Below, one piece after another: positions 23,585 through 31,481 of a stretch of DNA of 64,000 nucleotides. The DNA comes from Propionicimonas sp. (GTDB lineage Bacteria > Actinomycetota > Actinomycetes > Propionibacteriales > Propionibacteriaceae). Within the stretch, counting starts at the first letter, position 1. The number at the start of each line of letters is the position of its first letter. Position numbers and translations under genes: made by a program. The stretch is from NCBI GenBank assembly GCA_013791955.1, contig VMSW01000001.1, positions 97,661-161,660 on the forward strand, written 5' to 3'. A model generated the notes under the pieces. That model was given only the letters and a program-made list of their open reading frames with translations, ran no database searches and was not told the DNA's origin.

Positions 23585-24400
23585 TTAGTCGGCCAGCGTG
23601 AGTTCTTCGGCGATCAGCACCTGAGCCCCAACCTCGGCGGCGTGGTCGAGCAGTGCTTTGCTGGGACGTTTGTCGGTGACCAGCGTGGTGTTGGCGCTCA
23701 GATCGGCCACTTCGGCGAACTCGCGCTTGCCGAACTTGGTGGCATCGGCCAGCAGCAGGGTGTGGGTAGCGCAATCCATCATCGAGCGCATCATGCCCGC
23801 CTCCGGCAGGCTGGAGGTCCACACGGTGCCCTCGTCAGTCACCCCGCCGACCCCGATAATCGCCCAGTCGGCGTGGATCGAGCGCGGCACGCCAGCGCCG
23901 TCGGAGAGCACCACCGGGCCGATCGTCACCTGGGAGCGCAGCCGGTAGGCCCCGCCGATGACGTACAGCTCGCGGGCCCCGCGCGAATACATCTCCTGGG
24001 GTAGCGGCAGGCTATTGGTCACCACCGTCAGCCCGCGCTTGGTGGCCAGATGTTTGCCCAACGCCAACGTGGTGGTGCCGCCATTGATGATGACGTTTTG
24101 GCCCTCTTCGATCAGGGACGCCGCTGCGCGGGCGATCACGTCCTTGGCGGAAGCGTTGGTGTGGATGCGCTTGAAGAAGGGGATCACCGTGTTCAGGCGG
24201 TCATCGGCCGAGATCGTCACGCCACCGTGGGTGCGATCGACTGAGCCCTGGGTGGCCAGGGTCTCTACATCACGGCGGACGGTGTCATCAGACACTCCGA
24301 ACTCGGTGGCCAGTTCACTGATGGAGGCCTGGCCGCGGTCTCGGAGGAAGTCGAGAATCTCCGCGCGCCGCCGGGCCGGGTACAAGCTCTCCTTGCTCAC
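23585..24400 (-). CDS. DeoR-family sugar-phosphate-responsive regulator
   Basis: Repressor of 271 residues. The N-terminal HTH has the DeoR signature SISELATEFGVSDDTVRRDV and THGG. The C-terminal DeoR sensor domain (~75-260) has VIINGGTTTLALGKHL, the phosphosugar-binding fold common to DeoR/GlpR. The GTG at 24400 is chosen because TGGAGG lies 5-6 nt upstream. It is divergent from the ABC operon. Repeats in the shared spacer are likely operators, so it should control both directions. Confidence 0.9.
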   Translation of the reverse strand: MSKESLYPARRRAEILDFLRDRGQASISELATEFGVSDDTVRRDVETLATQGSVDRTHGGVTISADDRLNTVIPFFKRIHTNASAKDVIARAAASLIEEGQNVIINGGTTTLALGKHLATKRGLTVVTNSLPLPQEMYSRGARELYVIGGAYRLRSQVTIGPVVLSDGAGVPRSIHADWAIIGVGGVTDEGTVWTSSLPEAGMMRSMMDCATHTLLLADATKFGKREFAEVADLSANTTLVTDKRPSKALLDHAAEVGAQVLIAEELTLAD

Positions 24401-24420
24401 TGTTCCTCCACTGCTGCGGG

Positions 24421-24507
24421 TTTCTGCGGCTATCGTGCCAGAAAGTGCGCAACTGGGGCAAGAGGCCGCGGAAGTTATCAGTCTGTGACTGCAAGAAACC
24501 GCAGAAA
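24421..24507. promoter_or_regulatory. Putative DeoR operators between the divergent sugar genes
   Basis: TTTCTGCGG at 24421-24429 and its exact complement CCGCAGAAA at 24499-24507 face each other across the spacer. Each lies in a short direct repeat: GCAAGAAAC then CGCAGAAAT on the plus strand, and CCGCAGAAAC then CCGCAGCAG on the minus strand. DeoR-family proteins commonly bind such direct repeats, often at two sites with looping. Confidence 0.55.
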
Positions 24508-24618
24508 TGCCTTGACTAACCGAGGAACTCGGCGTGATCATGTTCTCGAAGGTGTCGTCGTGAGTCTCAGAGCGGAGTCTCCGCTCCTCGCGCCCACCAC
24601 GCATGACAAGGGAGTGAG

Positions 24619-25902
24619 ATGCGCAAGAAGTACCTGGCGGGGATCGCTGCGATGGCAGCGGCCGCCCTGGCTATGACTGGCTGCACCGGCGGCGGTACCG
24701 CCCCGTCCGCCAGCAACGAGGGCCCTGTGACCCTCGAATTCGCCCAGTGGTGGGAGCCGGAGCTGCCGGCCAACTCACTGCGGTCGCTAATGGATAAGTT
24801 CGAGTCGGAGAACCCGGGCATCAAGGTCAAGCTGATCAGCGGCCCCTACGCCTCCACCAAGGAACAGGTCGTCGCCGGTGCTGCCGCCGGGACCATGTCC
24901 GATGTGGTCGGCCTCGACGGAGCCTGGGTCAACGACTTCGTGAAGCAGGGATCGCTGGCGAACCTGACCGACCTGATGAAGTCGGCCAACTTCGATGAGA
25001 GCCAACTGGCTGCTCAGGTCAAGCTCGACGGCTCCACCTGGATGATCCCGGTGGCCAACTTCGTCTACCCGATGTTCGTCAATGACGACCTACTGAAGAA
25101 GGCCGGAGTCGCCGCGGTGCCGACCAACCGCACCGAGTTCGCTGCGGCTGCTGCGGCAGTTACCAAGACCGGCAAGAACACGTCCGGCTGGGTCCTGCCA
25201 CTCGACACTGCCACCCCCAACGGCATCCAGAACGATGTCATGAGCTGGGTGTGGGCCTCCGGTGGCTCGATGCTCAAGGACGGTAAGCCGTACCTGGTCG
25301 GCAACACCGAGGTCAAAGACACGATGACCTTCATCAAGGGCATGTACGACGCCGGCTCCATCGCCAAGGGCTCCTTCACCATGAAGGAACAGGACAAGGT
25401 CAACGAGTTCACCAATGGCCGCGTCGGCATGATGATCGACTCCCTGGCTCACGTGAACCTGATTCGCGAAGAAAACAAGGATCTGAAGTTCTCGGTGGCG
25501 GCGATCCCGTCCGCCGATGGCTACTCAGGCAAGCGCGGCATGCCGTACGCCTCTTGGGGCATCGGTGTTGCCAACAACAGCAAGCACCAGGCCGAGGCCT
25601 TCAAGCTGGTTTCCTTCCTGATGGGCAAGGACGTCAACGCGACCCTGTGCAACTCCGCCCACGCGTTCCCTGGTAACACCCAGGCCGTGCCGGACTTCGT
25701 AAACAGCGATCCGATCTTCAAGCAGGCCTTCGAGATCTACCAGGCCGGCACTGCGACCAACGAGTTCACCGGCCTGCCGGTGGCTGAAGATCTGATGCGT
25801 TCCTTCGATGAGCAGTTCCAGAAGTACCTTGCGGGCAAGCAATCGGCTGATGATGCCTTGGCCGCATCCCAGAGTGCCTGGGAGAAGGCCTTCAGCGGCT
25901 GA
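24619..25902 (+). CDS. Sugar ABC transporter substrate-binding lipoprotein
   Basis: Extracytoplasmic family 1 binding protein of 427 residues with signal peptide and lipobox MTGC. Features include EFAQWWEPELPANSLRSLMDKFESENPGIKV, the usual start of sugar-binding proteins (here from EFAQWW), GVANNSKHQAEAFKLVSFLM and a C-terminal helix. The Shine-Dalgarno GGGAGTGAG sits before the ATG. It is first in an operon with two permeases, an aldolase and a kinase. The ligand cannot be deduced, but is probably a sugar or polyol. Confidence 0.92.
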   Translation: MRKKYLAGIAAMAAAALAMTGCTGGGTAPSASNEGPVTLEFAQWWEPELPANSLRSLMDKFESENPGIKVKLISGPYASTKEQVVAGAAAGTMSDVVGLDGAWVNDFVKQGSLANLTDLMKSANFDESQLAAQVKLDGSTWMIPVANFVYPMFVNDDLLKKAGVAAVPTNRTEFAAAAAAVTKTGKNTSGWVLPLDTATPNGIQNDVMSWVWASGGSMLKDGKPYLVGNTEVKDTMTFIKGMYDAGSIAKGSFTMKEQDKVNEFTNGRVGMMIDSLAHVNLIREENKDLKFSVAAIPSADGYSGKRGMPYASWGIGVANNSKHQAEAFKLVSFLMGKDVNATLCNSAHAFPGNTQAVPDFVNSDPIFKQAFEIYQAGTATNEFTGLPVAEDLMRSFDEQFQKYLAGKQSADDALAASQSAWEKAFSG

Positions 25903-25918
25903 CCCACCCATCGCACCC

Positions 25919-25957
25919 GGAGTGGGGGCCGCACCGCCTCTCGGCGGCCCCCACTCC
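25919..25957 (+). other. 14-bp intercistronic stem-loop after the binding-protein gene
   Basis: GGAGTGGGGGCCGC (25919-25932) pairs perfectly with 25944-25957 around an 11-nt loop, with no T-run. Such structures between binding-protein and permease genes commonly stabilise the upstream message or attenuate transcription, giving excess binding protein. Confidence 0.8.
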
Positions 25958-25980
25958 ACAACCGAAAGGAGGCAGCGAAA

Positions 25981-26940
25981 GTGAGCACCACTTCGTTGCC
26001 GGTCACCGGAGCTGATTCGCTGGGCTCCCCAGAGCCCAGGTCAGGCAAGCCGGCAGCGCGGCTGGCTGACGCCCGCCGGGCGCTCGTACCGTACGGCTAC
26101 CTCACGCCAACGATGGTGTTGCTGGTGGTCTTGATGGTGATCCCGATCGTGATGGTCATCGGCTACTCGCTGATGGACAACGTGATCATGAAGAAGAACC
26201 CCCAGTTCGTCGGGTTCAAGCACTACATCGACATCCTGACCAGCGAGTCGTTCTGGACCGCAGTCACCAACACTCTCTTCTTTACCGGCGTCAGCGTGAT
26301 CGCTCACCTGCTCATCGGCCTGGCCTTCGCGATGATGCTCAACACCGGGCTGATCGGCACCCGCACCAAGGCCATCTTTCGCACCATCTACGTGCTGCCC
26401 TGGCTGTTCACCGTGGCCATCATCGCCGTGTTGTGGCGCCTGCTCCTGGAGCCCAACGGCGTCGTCAACTTCCTGCTGACCGCCAGCCACCTCACCGGCA
26501 CCGAAGTCGAATGGCTGTCCTCGCCGGAGACCGCGCTATTCGCGGTCACCTTCATCAACATCTGGGCGGGCTACCCCTTCTACATGACCAGTCTGCTGGC
26601 CGGGCTGCAAGGCATTCCGGCCGACTACTACGAAGCGGCGCAAGTGGACGGGGCCAACGCCTGGCAGCGCTTCACCGCCATCACCATTCCCCAACTCAAG
26701 CCGATCATCATCTCGATGGCCCTGCTGGACTTCATCTGGACCACCCAGCAGTTCGCGCTGATCTGGATGACCACCGGCGGCGGCCCGCTGGGAACCACCG
26801 AGATGCTGAGCACGTTCACCTACAAGCTGGCCTTCAGCAAGTACCAGTTCGGGACGGCCTCAGCGTCCGCGGTGATCGTGCTGGTCATCTCGATGGTGCT
26901 CGCCTTCTTCTACGTCCGAGCGCAGAAGGCGAGGGACTGA
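25981..26940 (+). CDS. Sugar ABC transporter permease (MalF/UgpA type)
   Basis: Permease of 319 residues with six main transmembrane helices. The EAA loop is visible as YYEAAQVDGANAWQRFTAITIPQL near residue 215 (YYEAAQVDGANAWQRF). The GTG is preceded by AAAGGAGG. It pairs with the permease starting 2 nt after its stop. No ATP-binding subunit is encoded in the operon, so a shared MsmK/UgpC-type ATPase is needed. Confidence 0.93.
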   Translation: MSTTSLPVTGADSLGSPEPRSGKPAARLADARRALVPYGYLTPTMVLLVVLMVIPIVMVIGYSLMDNVIMKKNPQFVGFKHYIDILTSESFWTAVTNTLFFTGVSVIAHLLIGLAFAMMLNTGLIGTRTKAIFRTIYVLPWLFTVAIIAVLWRLLLEPNGVVNFLLTASHLTGTEVEWLSSPETALFAVTFINIWAGYPFYMTSLLAGLQGIPADYYEAAQVDGANAWQRFTAITIPQLKPIIISMALLDFIWTTQQFALIWMTTGGGPLGTTEMLSTFTYKLAFSKYQFGTASASAVIVLVISMVLAFFYVRAQKARD

Positions 26941-26941
26941 C

Positions 26942-27781
26942 ATGGACCGCAAGCTTCGTCGCCTGCTAGGCAAGATCGCCGTGCTGATCGCCTTGGTGGT
27001 CGGTGCGCTCTTCGCCGGACTGCCGGTGCTGTGGATGCTGTCGAGCTCGTTCAAACTGAACACCGACATCTTCGCCTACCCGCCGCAGCTGATTCCGCCG
27101 AACCCCACCCTTGAGGCCTACACCGCGATCTTCACCGACCCGGTGAAGGTGCGCTTCTTCCTCAACAGCTACTTCATTTCGCTGTCGGTTACGGTCCTCA
27201 CCCTGCTGGTGGCCGTCCTGGCCGCCTACGCCCTGAGCCGGTTTGAGTTCCCCTTCAAGCGGGTGCTGAATGTGGTGATCATCAGCGTCCAGGCCGTCCC
27301 GCCGATCACGCTGTTGATTCCCTACTTCGGGTTGATCATGTTCCTCGGGCTGTATAACACCTACCCAGGGCTGATTCTCACCTACATGGTGTTCACCCTG
27401 CCCTACGCGATCATCATGATGACCGGCTACTTCAACACCCTGCCCCGCGAGTTGGACGAAGCGGTGAAGGTGGACGGCGGCAGTTCCTGGACCGCGCTGT
27501 GGCGAGTGCTGGTGCCGATCTCGGTGCCCGGCCTGGTTTCGGTTGGCATCTACACCTTCATGATCGCCTGGAACGAATATCTGTTCGCCCTGACCCTGAC
27601 CAAGACCCCGGAGATGCGGACGGTCCCAATCGGCATTCAGCTACTGATGGGTCAGCACTCCTATGAGTGGAACCAAATGATGTCGATGTCGATCCTGGGC
27701 TGCATCCCGATCTTGCTGCTGTTCCTGTTCTTCCAGCGCTACTTCATCGGCGGCATGACCGCCGGCGCAGTGAAGAACTGA
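26942..27781 (+). CDS. Sugar ABC transporter permease (MalG/UgpE type)
   Basis: Permease of 279 residues with six helices. The EAA loop reads LPRELDEAVKVDGGSSW and continues ALWRVLVPISVPGL. The C-terminus YFIGGMTAGAVKN is typical of MalG-type proteins. It starts directly after the upstream permease stop, so translation is probably coupled. It completes the membrane part of the importer whose binding protein is at 24619. Confidence 0.94.
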   Translation: MDRKLRRLLGKIAVLIALVVGALFAGLPVLWMLSSSFKLNTDIFAYPPQLIPPNPTLEAYTAIFTDPVKVRFFLNSYFISLSVTVLTLLVAVLAAYALSRFEFPFKRVLNVVIISVQAVPPITLLIPYFGLIMFLGLYNTYPGLILTYMVFTLPYAIIMMTGYFNTLPRELDEAVKVDGGSSWTALWRVLVPISVPGLVSVGIYTFMIAWNEYLFALTLTKTPEMRTVPIGIQLLMGQHSYEWNQMMSMSILGCIPILLLFLFFQRYFIGGMTAGAVKN

Positions 27782-27820
27782 CCCCCTAGACCCACCAACA
27801 AATAGTTCAAGGAGAATGAC

Positions 27821-28687
27821 ATGCTTACCAGCGGTGACGGCGTACTGAAGGTCGCCAATGAGGCGGGCTTCGCCGTACCGGCGTTCAACATCAGCGACTA
27901 TGCGATGTTCGCGGGGATCTCTGATCTCTGCGAAGAGCTGCAGGCGCCGTGGATCGTCGCTATTCATCCCGACGAATACGCCCACGTCGGCCCTGATTTT
28001 ATCAAGGCCGTCATCGCCCGCGCCCACCGCTCGTCGGTGCCGATGGCGATCCATCTTGACCATGGCGGCAGCTACGAGCAGGTGATCACCTCCATTCAAA
28101 ACGGTTTCACCTCGGTGATGATCGACGCCTCGATCAAGCCGTTCGCCGAGAACGTCGCGATCACCAAGAAGGTCGTCGAGGCCGCCCACGCAGTCGGCCT
28201 ATCGGTTGAGGCCGAGCTGGGCACCATTGGGGCCAATGACTCCTACGGTGAGTCCGGGGCGTCCGTGGTGATTCACACCAAGCCCGAGGATGCGGTGAAG
28301 TTCGTCGAGGAGACCGGCGTGGACAGCCTGGCGATCGCCATTGGCACCTTCCACGGCCTCTACCCTGCAGGTATGAAGCCGGAGCTGAAGCTCGAACTGC
28401 TCAAGGAGATCAAGTCGGTGGTGTCGATTCCGCTGGTGTTGCACGGTGGTTCGAACAACCCCGACACCGAGATCGGTATCGCGGCCCACACCGGCATCAG
28501 CAAGATCAACATCTCCTCCGACATCAAGGTGGCCTACCACGCCAAGATGCGCGAAGTGCTCGGTGATGATCCCAAGCTGCGCGAGCCGCTGATGATCCAG
28601 CCAGCCTGTGTTGAGGCGATGAATGTGGTGGCCGCGCACAAGATCAACCTGTTCGGCGCTGCGGGCAAGGCCGCCCTCTACCGCTGA
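27821..28687 (+). CDS. Class II ketose-bisphosphate aldolase (GatY/KbaY/FbaA type)
   Basis: Zn-dependent aldolase of 288 residues that cleaves a ketose 1,6-bisphosphate or ketose 1-phosphate into dihydroxyacetone phosphate and an aldehyde. Class II motifs present are IHLDHGGSYEQ with a Zn His, EAELGTIG, the FHGLYPAG loop and LHGGSNNP. Its length suits the tagatose- or non-canonical-bisphosphate aldolase group. AAGGAG precedes the ATG. Position between the importer and a sugar kinase points to catabolism of an imported sugar. Confidence 0.92.
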   Translation: MLTSGDGVLKVANEAGFAVPAFNISDYAMFAGISDLCEELQAPWIVAIHPDEYAHVGPDFIKAVIARAHRSSVPMAIHLDHGGSYEQVITSIQNGFTSVMIDASIKPFAENVAITKKVVEAAHAVGLSVEAELGTIGANDSYGESGASVVIHTKPEDAVKFVEETGVDSLAIAIGTFHGLYPAGMKPELKLELLKEIKSVVSIPLVLHGGSNNPDTEIGIAAHTGISKINISSDIKVAYHAKMREVLGDDPKLREPLMIQPACVEAMNVVAAHKINLFGAAGKAALYR

Positions 28688-28707
28688 AAGTTTGGAGTTC
28701 AGCCCAG

Positions 28708-29895
28708 ATGACCCATCAACTCCTCCTCGGTTTGGGTGGCTGCGTCGACTTCGAGATCGCCTGGGATTCAGGGGTTCTGGAAGACCTCGCTCGGCAGTAC
28801 CACATCGGTATTGCCGAGCTTGACGTGGCCGTCCCGATCCGGGACGAGCGGTCGCTGGTCTGCTCGATTCTGGCCTTCGTACACAAAGGCAGCGGCGGCG
28901 AGCGGTTCATCGAGACCTCCCAGTTGGCCATCGATTTCGCCGACCGCTTCGCCGTCCGGACGAGCCTGGGTGGCACCTGCGTCCGGGCGGCGATGGCCAT
29001 TGCCAAGCTGGGGGTGCCCAGCCTGGTGCACCTGGTCAGCATTGACGACAATGTGCGCCGGCTGTTGCCAGCGCAGGTGGACTACCTGTGCAGTGCCAGC
29101 GCCGACAGTCTGGATCCGCATCTGATCGTCCAGTATCCGGCCGGTGCCGTGGTGCGGTTGGACGACGGCGAGGTGCGCTCAGAGCACCCCAACCGGATCA
29201 TCTACGTCAACGATCCGCCCAACCGCGATTTGGTGCTCAGCCCCGACCTGCCCGCTGCGCTCACCCAGGTGCGGGCCTTCCTGCCGGCCGGCTTCAATGT
29301 GATGCGCGACCCGGCCCTGCTGCGTCAGCGCCTGAGGCTCCTGCAAGCCGCGATGCGTCGACTGCCCCCGCAGGCGGTGGTCTTCTACGAGGACGCTGGG
29401 TTTCACGATGATGCGCTGCGGGCCATCGTCAGCCGCGAGTTCAGCGGACGCATCGACGTCCACAGTCTGAACGAGGACGAGTTGCAGACCTACCTTGGCC
29501 GCGCGATCGACCTGCTGGATGTGGTGGAGGTGAAGCAGGCTCTGGCCGATTTCTACCACCGCTTCTCGATCGCACCGACCGTGGTCGTGCACACCAAATA
29601 TTGGGCGCTGGCCTTCGGTAAACAGCCCAGCCGCTATGCCGACGGACTGACCGGCGGGGTGGAGTTGGCTGGCGTCCGCTATCGCAATGGCGACGACTTC
29701 ACCGTTGAAGATCTGGACGAGGTGCGCGCGCTTCCGCCGCATCCGGGCGGTCTTCACTTCGCCGAGGCGATCACCGCCGAGTTGGGTGAGTCAGTGCACT
29801 GCGTCCCCTCGAAGCTGATCGAGACTGCCAACCCGACCACGATCGGCCTGGGGGACACCTTCGTCGGGGGCTTCCTGGCCGCGCTGCTGTCCTGA
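28708..29895 (+). CDS. ADP-dependent phosphofructokinase/glucokinase-family kinase
   Basis: Predicted sugar (phospho)kinase of 395 residues from the ribokinase-superfamily branch that uses ADP. The key features are the GLGD catalytic motif at 380-383 (D383 as base) within NPTTIGLGDTFVGGF, and NEDE at 255-258. An FYED segment at 226-229 sits at the place of the family HxE motif. Such kinases are best known from archaea. Together with the aldolase it would make and split a sugar bisphosphate. Nucleotide use and substrate are not proven by sequence. Confidence 0.75.
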   Translation: MTHQLLLGLGGCVDFEIAWDSGVLEDLARQYHIGIAELDVAVPIRDERSLVCSILAFVHKGSGGERFIETSQLAIDFADRFAVRTSLGGTCVRAAMAIAKLGVPSLVHLVSIDDNVRRLLPAQVDYLCSASADSLDPHLIVQYPAGAVVRLDDGEVRSEHPNRIIYVNDPPNRDLVLSPDLPAALTQVRAFLPAGFNVMRDPALLRQRLRLLQAAMRRLPPQAVVFYEDAGFHDDALRAIVSREFSGRIDVHSLNEDELQTYLGRAIDLLDVVEVKQALADFYHRFSIAPTVVVHTKYWALAFGKQPSRYADGLTGGVELAGVRYRNGDDFTVEDLDEVRALPPHPGGLHFAEAITAELGESVHCVPSKLIETANPTTIGLGDTFVGGFLAALLS

Positions 29896-29907
29896 GCTGC
29901 TCATATT

Positions 29908-29987
29908 GGGGACGGTTCCAGTGAGCAGCTCACGGGGACACACCTGGACGGGTCCGTCCCCGTGAGCTGCTCGGAGGAACCGTCCCC
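29908..29987. repeat. 80-bp near-perfect palindromic element
   Basis: The outer arms GGGGACGGTTCC (29908-29919) and GGAACCGTCCCC (29976-29987) pair perfectly. Inner 17-bp arms (29923-29939 and 29956-29972) also pair perfectly, with a 3x3 internal mismatch and a 16-nt loop. There is no T-run and no transposase. The GGGGACGGTTCC end resembles REP sequences associated with REP-type tyrosine transposases, so this may be a non-autonomous mobile or BIME-like element. Confidence 0.8.
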
Positions 29988-30049
29988 GGGATTGGCCAGC
30001 TGATTTGGGATACTCGCGATGAAGCGGTACTAACCGGGGAGCAGGTTAG

Positions 30050-31174
30050 ATGCGGATCGTGGCGGCACCCGACTCGTTCAAAGAGTCGCTGACGGCAAGC
30101 GCGGCTGCGGCCGCGATGGCCGAGGGAGTGAGCCGGGTTTGGCCAGCGGCGCAGTGCGTCCAGGTGCCGTTGGCTGACGGCGGTGAGGGCACCTTGGCGG
30201 TGCTGGTCGGCGCGTTCGGCGCGCAGGTGCGCACCGTGGCTACCACTGACCCGCTGGGACGTCCGGTGCTCGCCAGCTATGGGCTGGCCGGGGACGTGGC
30301 AATCATCGAAGTCGCCACCGCCATTGGCCTGGAGCTGATCGAGCCAGAACTGCGCGATATTGAAAACGCCACCACCATCGGGGTGGCTGCACTCCTCACT
30401 GCGGCCCTTGATGCCGGCGCGACCCGGCTGATCGTCGGTATCGGCGGCACGGCTACCTGCGATGGCGGTGCTGGGCTGCTCGCCGGTTTGGGTGCCCGGC
30501 TGCTCGACGCCGACGGTGCCGAGGTGCAGCCCACTCCGGCGGGGCTGGCTCGGCTGGCTCGGGTTGAACTAGCCGGCTTGGAGCCACGCTTGGCCGGGGT
30601 GAGGATCGAGATCGCCAGCGATGTGACCAATCCGCTGCTCGGCCCCCTGGGCGCCGCCGCGGTCTTCGCCCCGCAGAAGGGTGCCAGGCCCGACCAGCTG
30701 CCGCTACTGGAGAACTCGCTGAGTCGCCTGACCGAAGCGTTGGTGGTGGCTGGGGCCACCGACGTCCAGGATGCCCCCGGATCCGGCGCGGCCGGTGGCT
30801 TGGGGGCTGCCCTGTTGACCGTCGGTGGGCGATTGCGAAGTGGAGTGGGGCTGGTCGCTGAAGCAGTTGGTCTGGCCGAGCAGATCGCCGGGGCCGACCT
30901 GGTGCTCACCGGCGAAGGAGCCCTGGACGCCCAAACCGGTTCGGGAAAAGTGGTGGCCGGAGTGGTGGCGGTGGCGGCCCGGTATCGAGTGCCGGTGATT
31001 GCCTTCGCTGGGCGGATTCCTGATCCAGAAGTGATCCAGGCCCTCGGCCTGGCCGGCGCGGTAGCGATCACCACCGCAGAGTTGCCGTTCGAGCAAGCCG
31101 TTGCGCAGGCACCAGGGCTACTAAGTGCTGCCGTGGCGTCCACTTTGGCTGCCTGGCCGAAGGGGTCAGCGTAG
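30050..31174 (+). CDS. Glycerate 2-kinase (GlxK/GarK family)
   Basis: Cytoplasmic kinase of 374 residues that phosphorylates D-glycerate, normally at C2, feeding lower glycolysis. The family signature is clear: APDSFKESLTA at the N-terminus, PLADGGEGT, GIGGTATCDGGAG and LTGEGALDAQT. GGGGAGCAGG precedes the ATG. It is separated from the sugar operon by the palindromic element, so co-regulation with that locus is uncertain. Confidence 0.93.
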   Translation: MRIVAAPDSFKESLTASAAAAAMAEGVSRVWPAAQCVQVPLADGGEGTLAVLVGAFGAQVRTVATTDPLGRPVLASYGLAGDVAIIEVATAIGLELIEPELRDIENATTIGVAALLTAALDAGATRLIVGIGGTATCDGGAGLLAGLGARLLDADGAEVQPTPAGLARLARVELAGLEPRLAGVRIEIASDVTNPLLGPLGAAAVFAPQKGARPDQLPLLENSLSRLTEALVVAGATDVQDAPGSGAAGGLGAALLTVGGRLRSGVGLVAEAVGLAEQIAGADLVLTGEGALDAQTGSGKVVAGVVAVAARYRVPVIAFAGRIPDPEVIQALGLAGAVAITTAELPFEQAVAQAPGLLSAAVASTLAAWPKGSA

Positions 31175-31184
31175 GCTCACGGCC

Positions 31185-31397
31185 ATGAAAAGTCCGTTGG
31201 TGCAAGCCTGGCTCTACATAGGCGTTGGGTTGGTCGGCATAGTCGCCGCCAGCATCTACCTCTACCTCGATTCGGCTAACCCGGGCTCCAGCTGGGCGAC
31301 CTTCGACTGGTTGCTGTTGGCCCTAGGGGCGTTCGGGGTGTTTCAGGGAGCCAAAGCCCTCTACAAACTGAACAAAGAGAAGCCACCTCGGCAGTAG
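31185..31397 (+). CDS. Small two-helix membrane protein
   Basis: Protein of 70 residues with two transmembrane helices (~6-27 and ~38-58) and a basic C-terminal tail. ATG 31185 is used; an upstream in-frame reading would lie inside the glycerate kinase gene. A TAGGCT hexamer 7 nt upstream could be a -10 of a leaderless transcript. No family recognised. Confidence 0.6.
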   Translation: MKSPLVQAWLYIGVGLVGIVAASIYLYLDSANPGSSWATFDWLLLALGAFGVFQGAKALYKLNKEKPPRQ

Positions 31398-31420
31398 GGA
31401 AGCTAAGAAGATCCCAAAAG

Positions 31421-31435
31421 GAGAACGCCGTTCTC
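31421..31435. promoter_or_regulatory. Inverted repeat upstream of the DUF2339 gene
   Basis: GAGAAC and GTTCTC are separated by three bases and flanked by AAAAG on both sides. It lies 46 nt before the ATG at 31482. A CATACT hexamer at 31446 may be the -10. The arrangement suggests an operator, but no cognate regulator is obvious. Confidence 0.35.
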
Positions 31436-31481
31436 GAAAAGAGTGCATACTGGTGCTCTGGACACGGCGAGGGAGTAGCGC

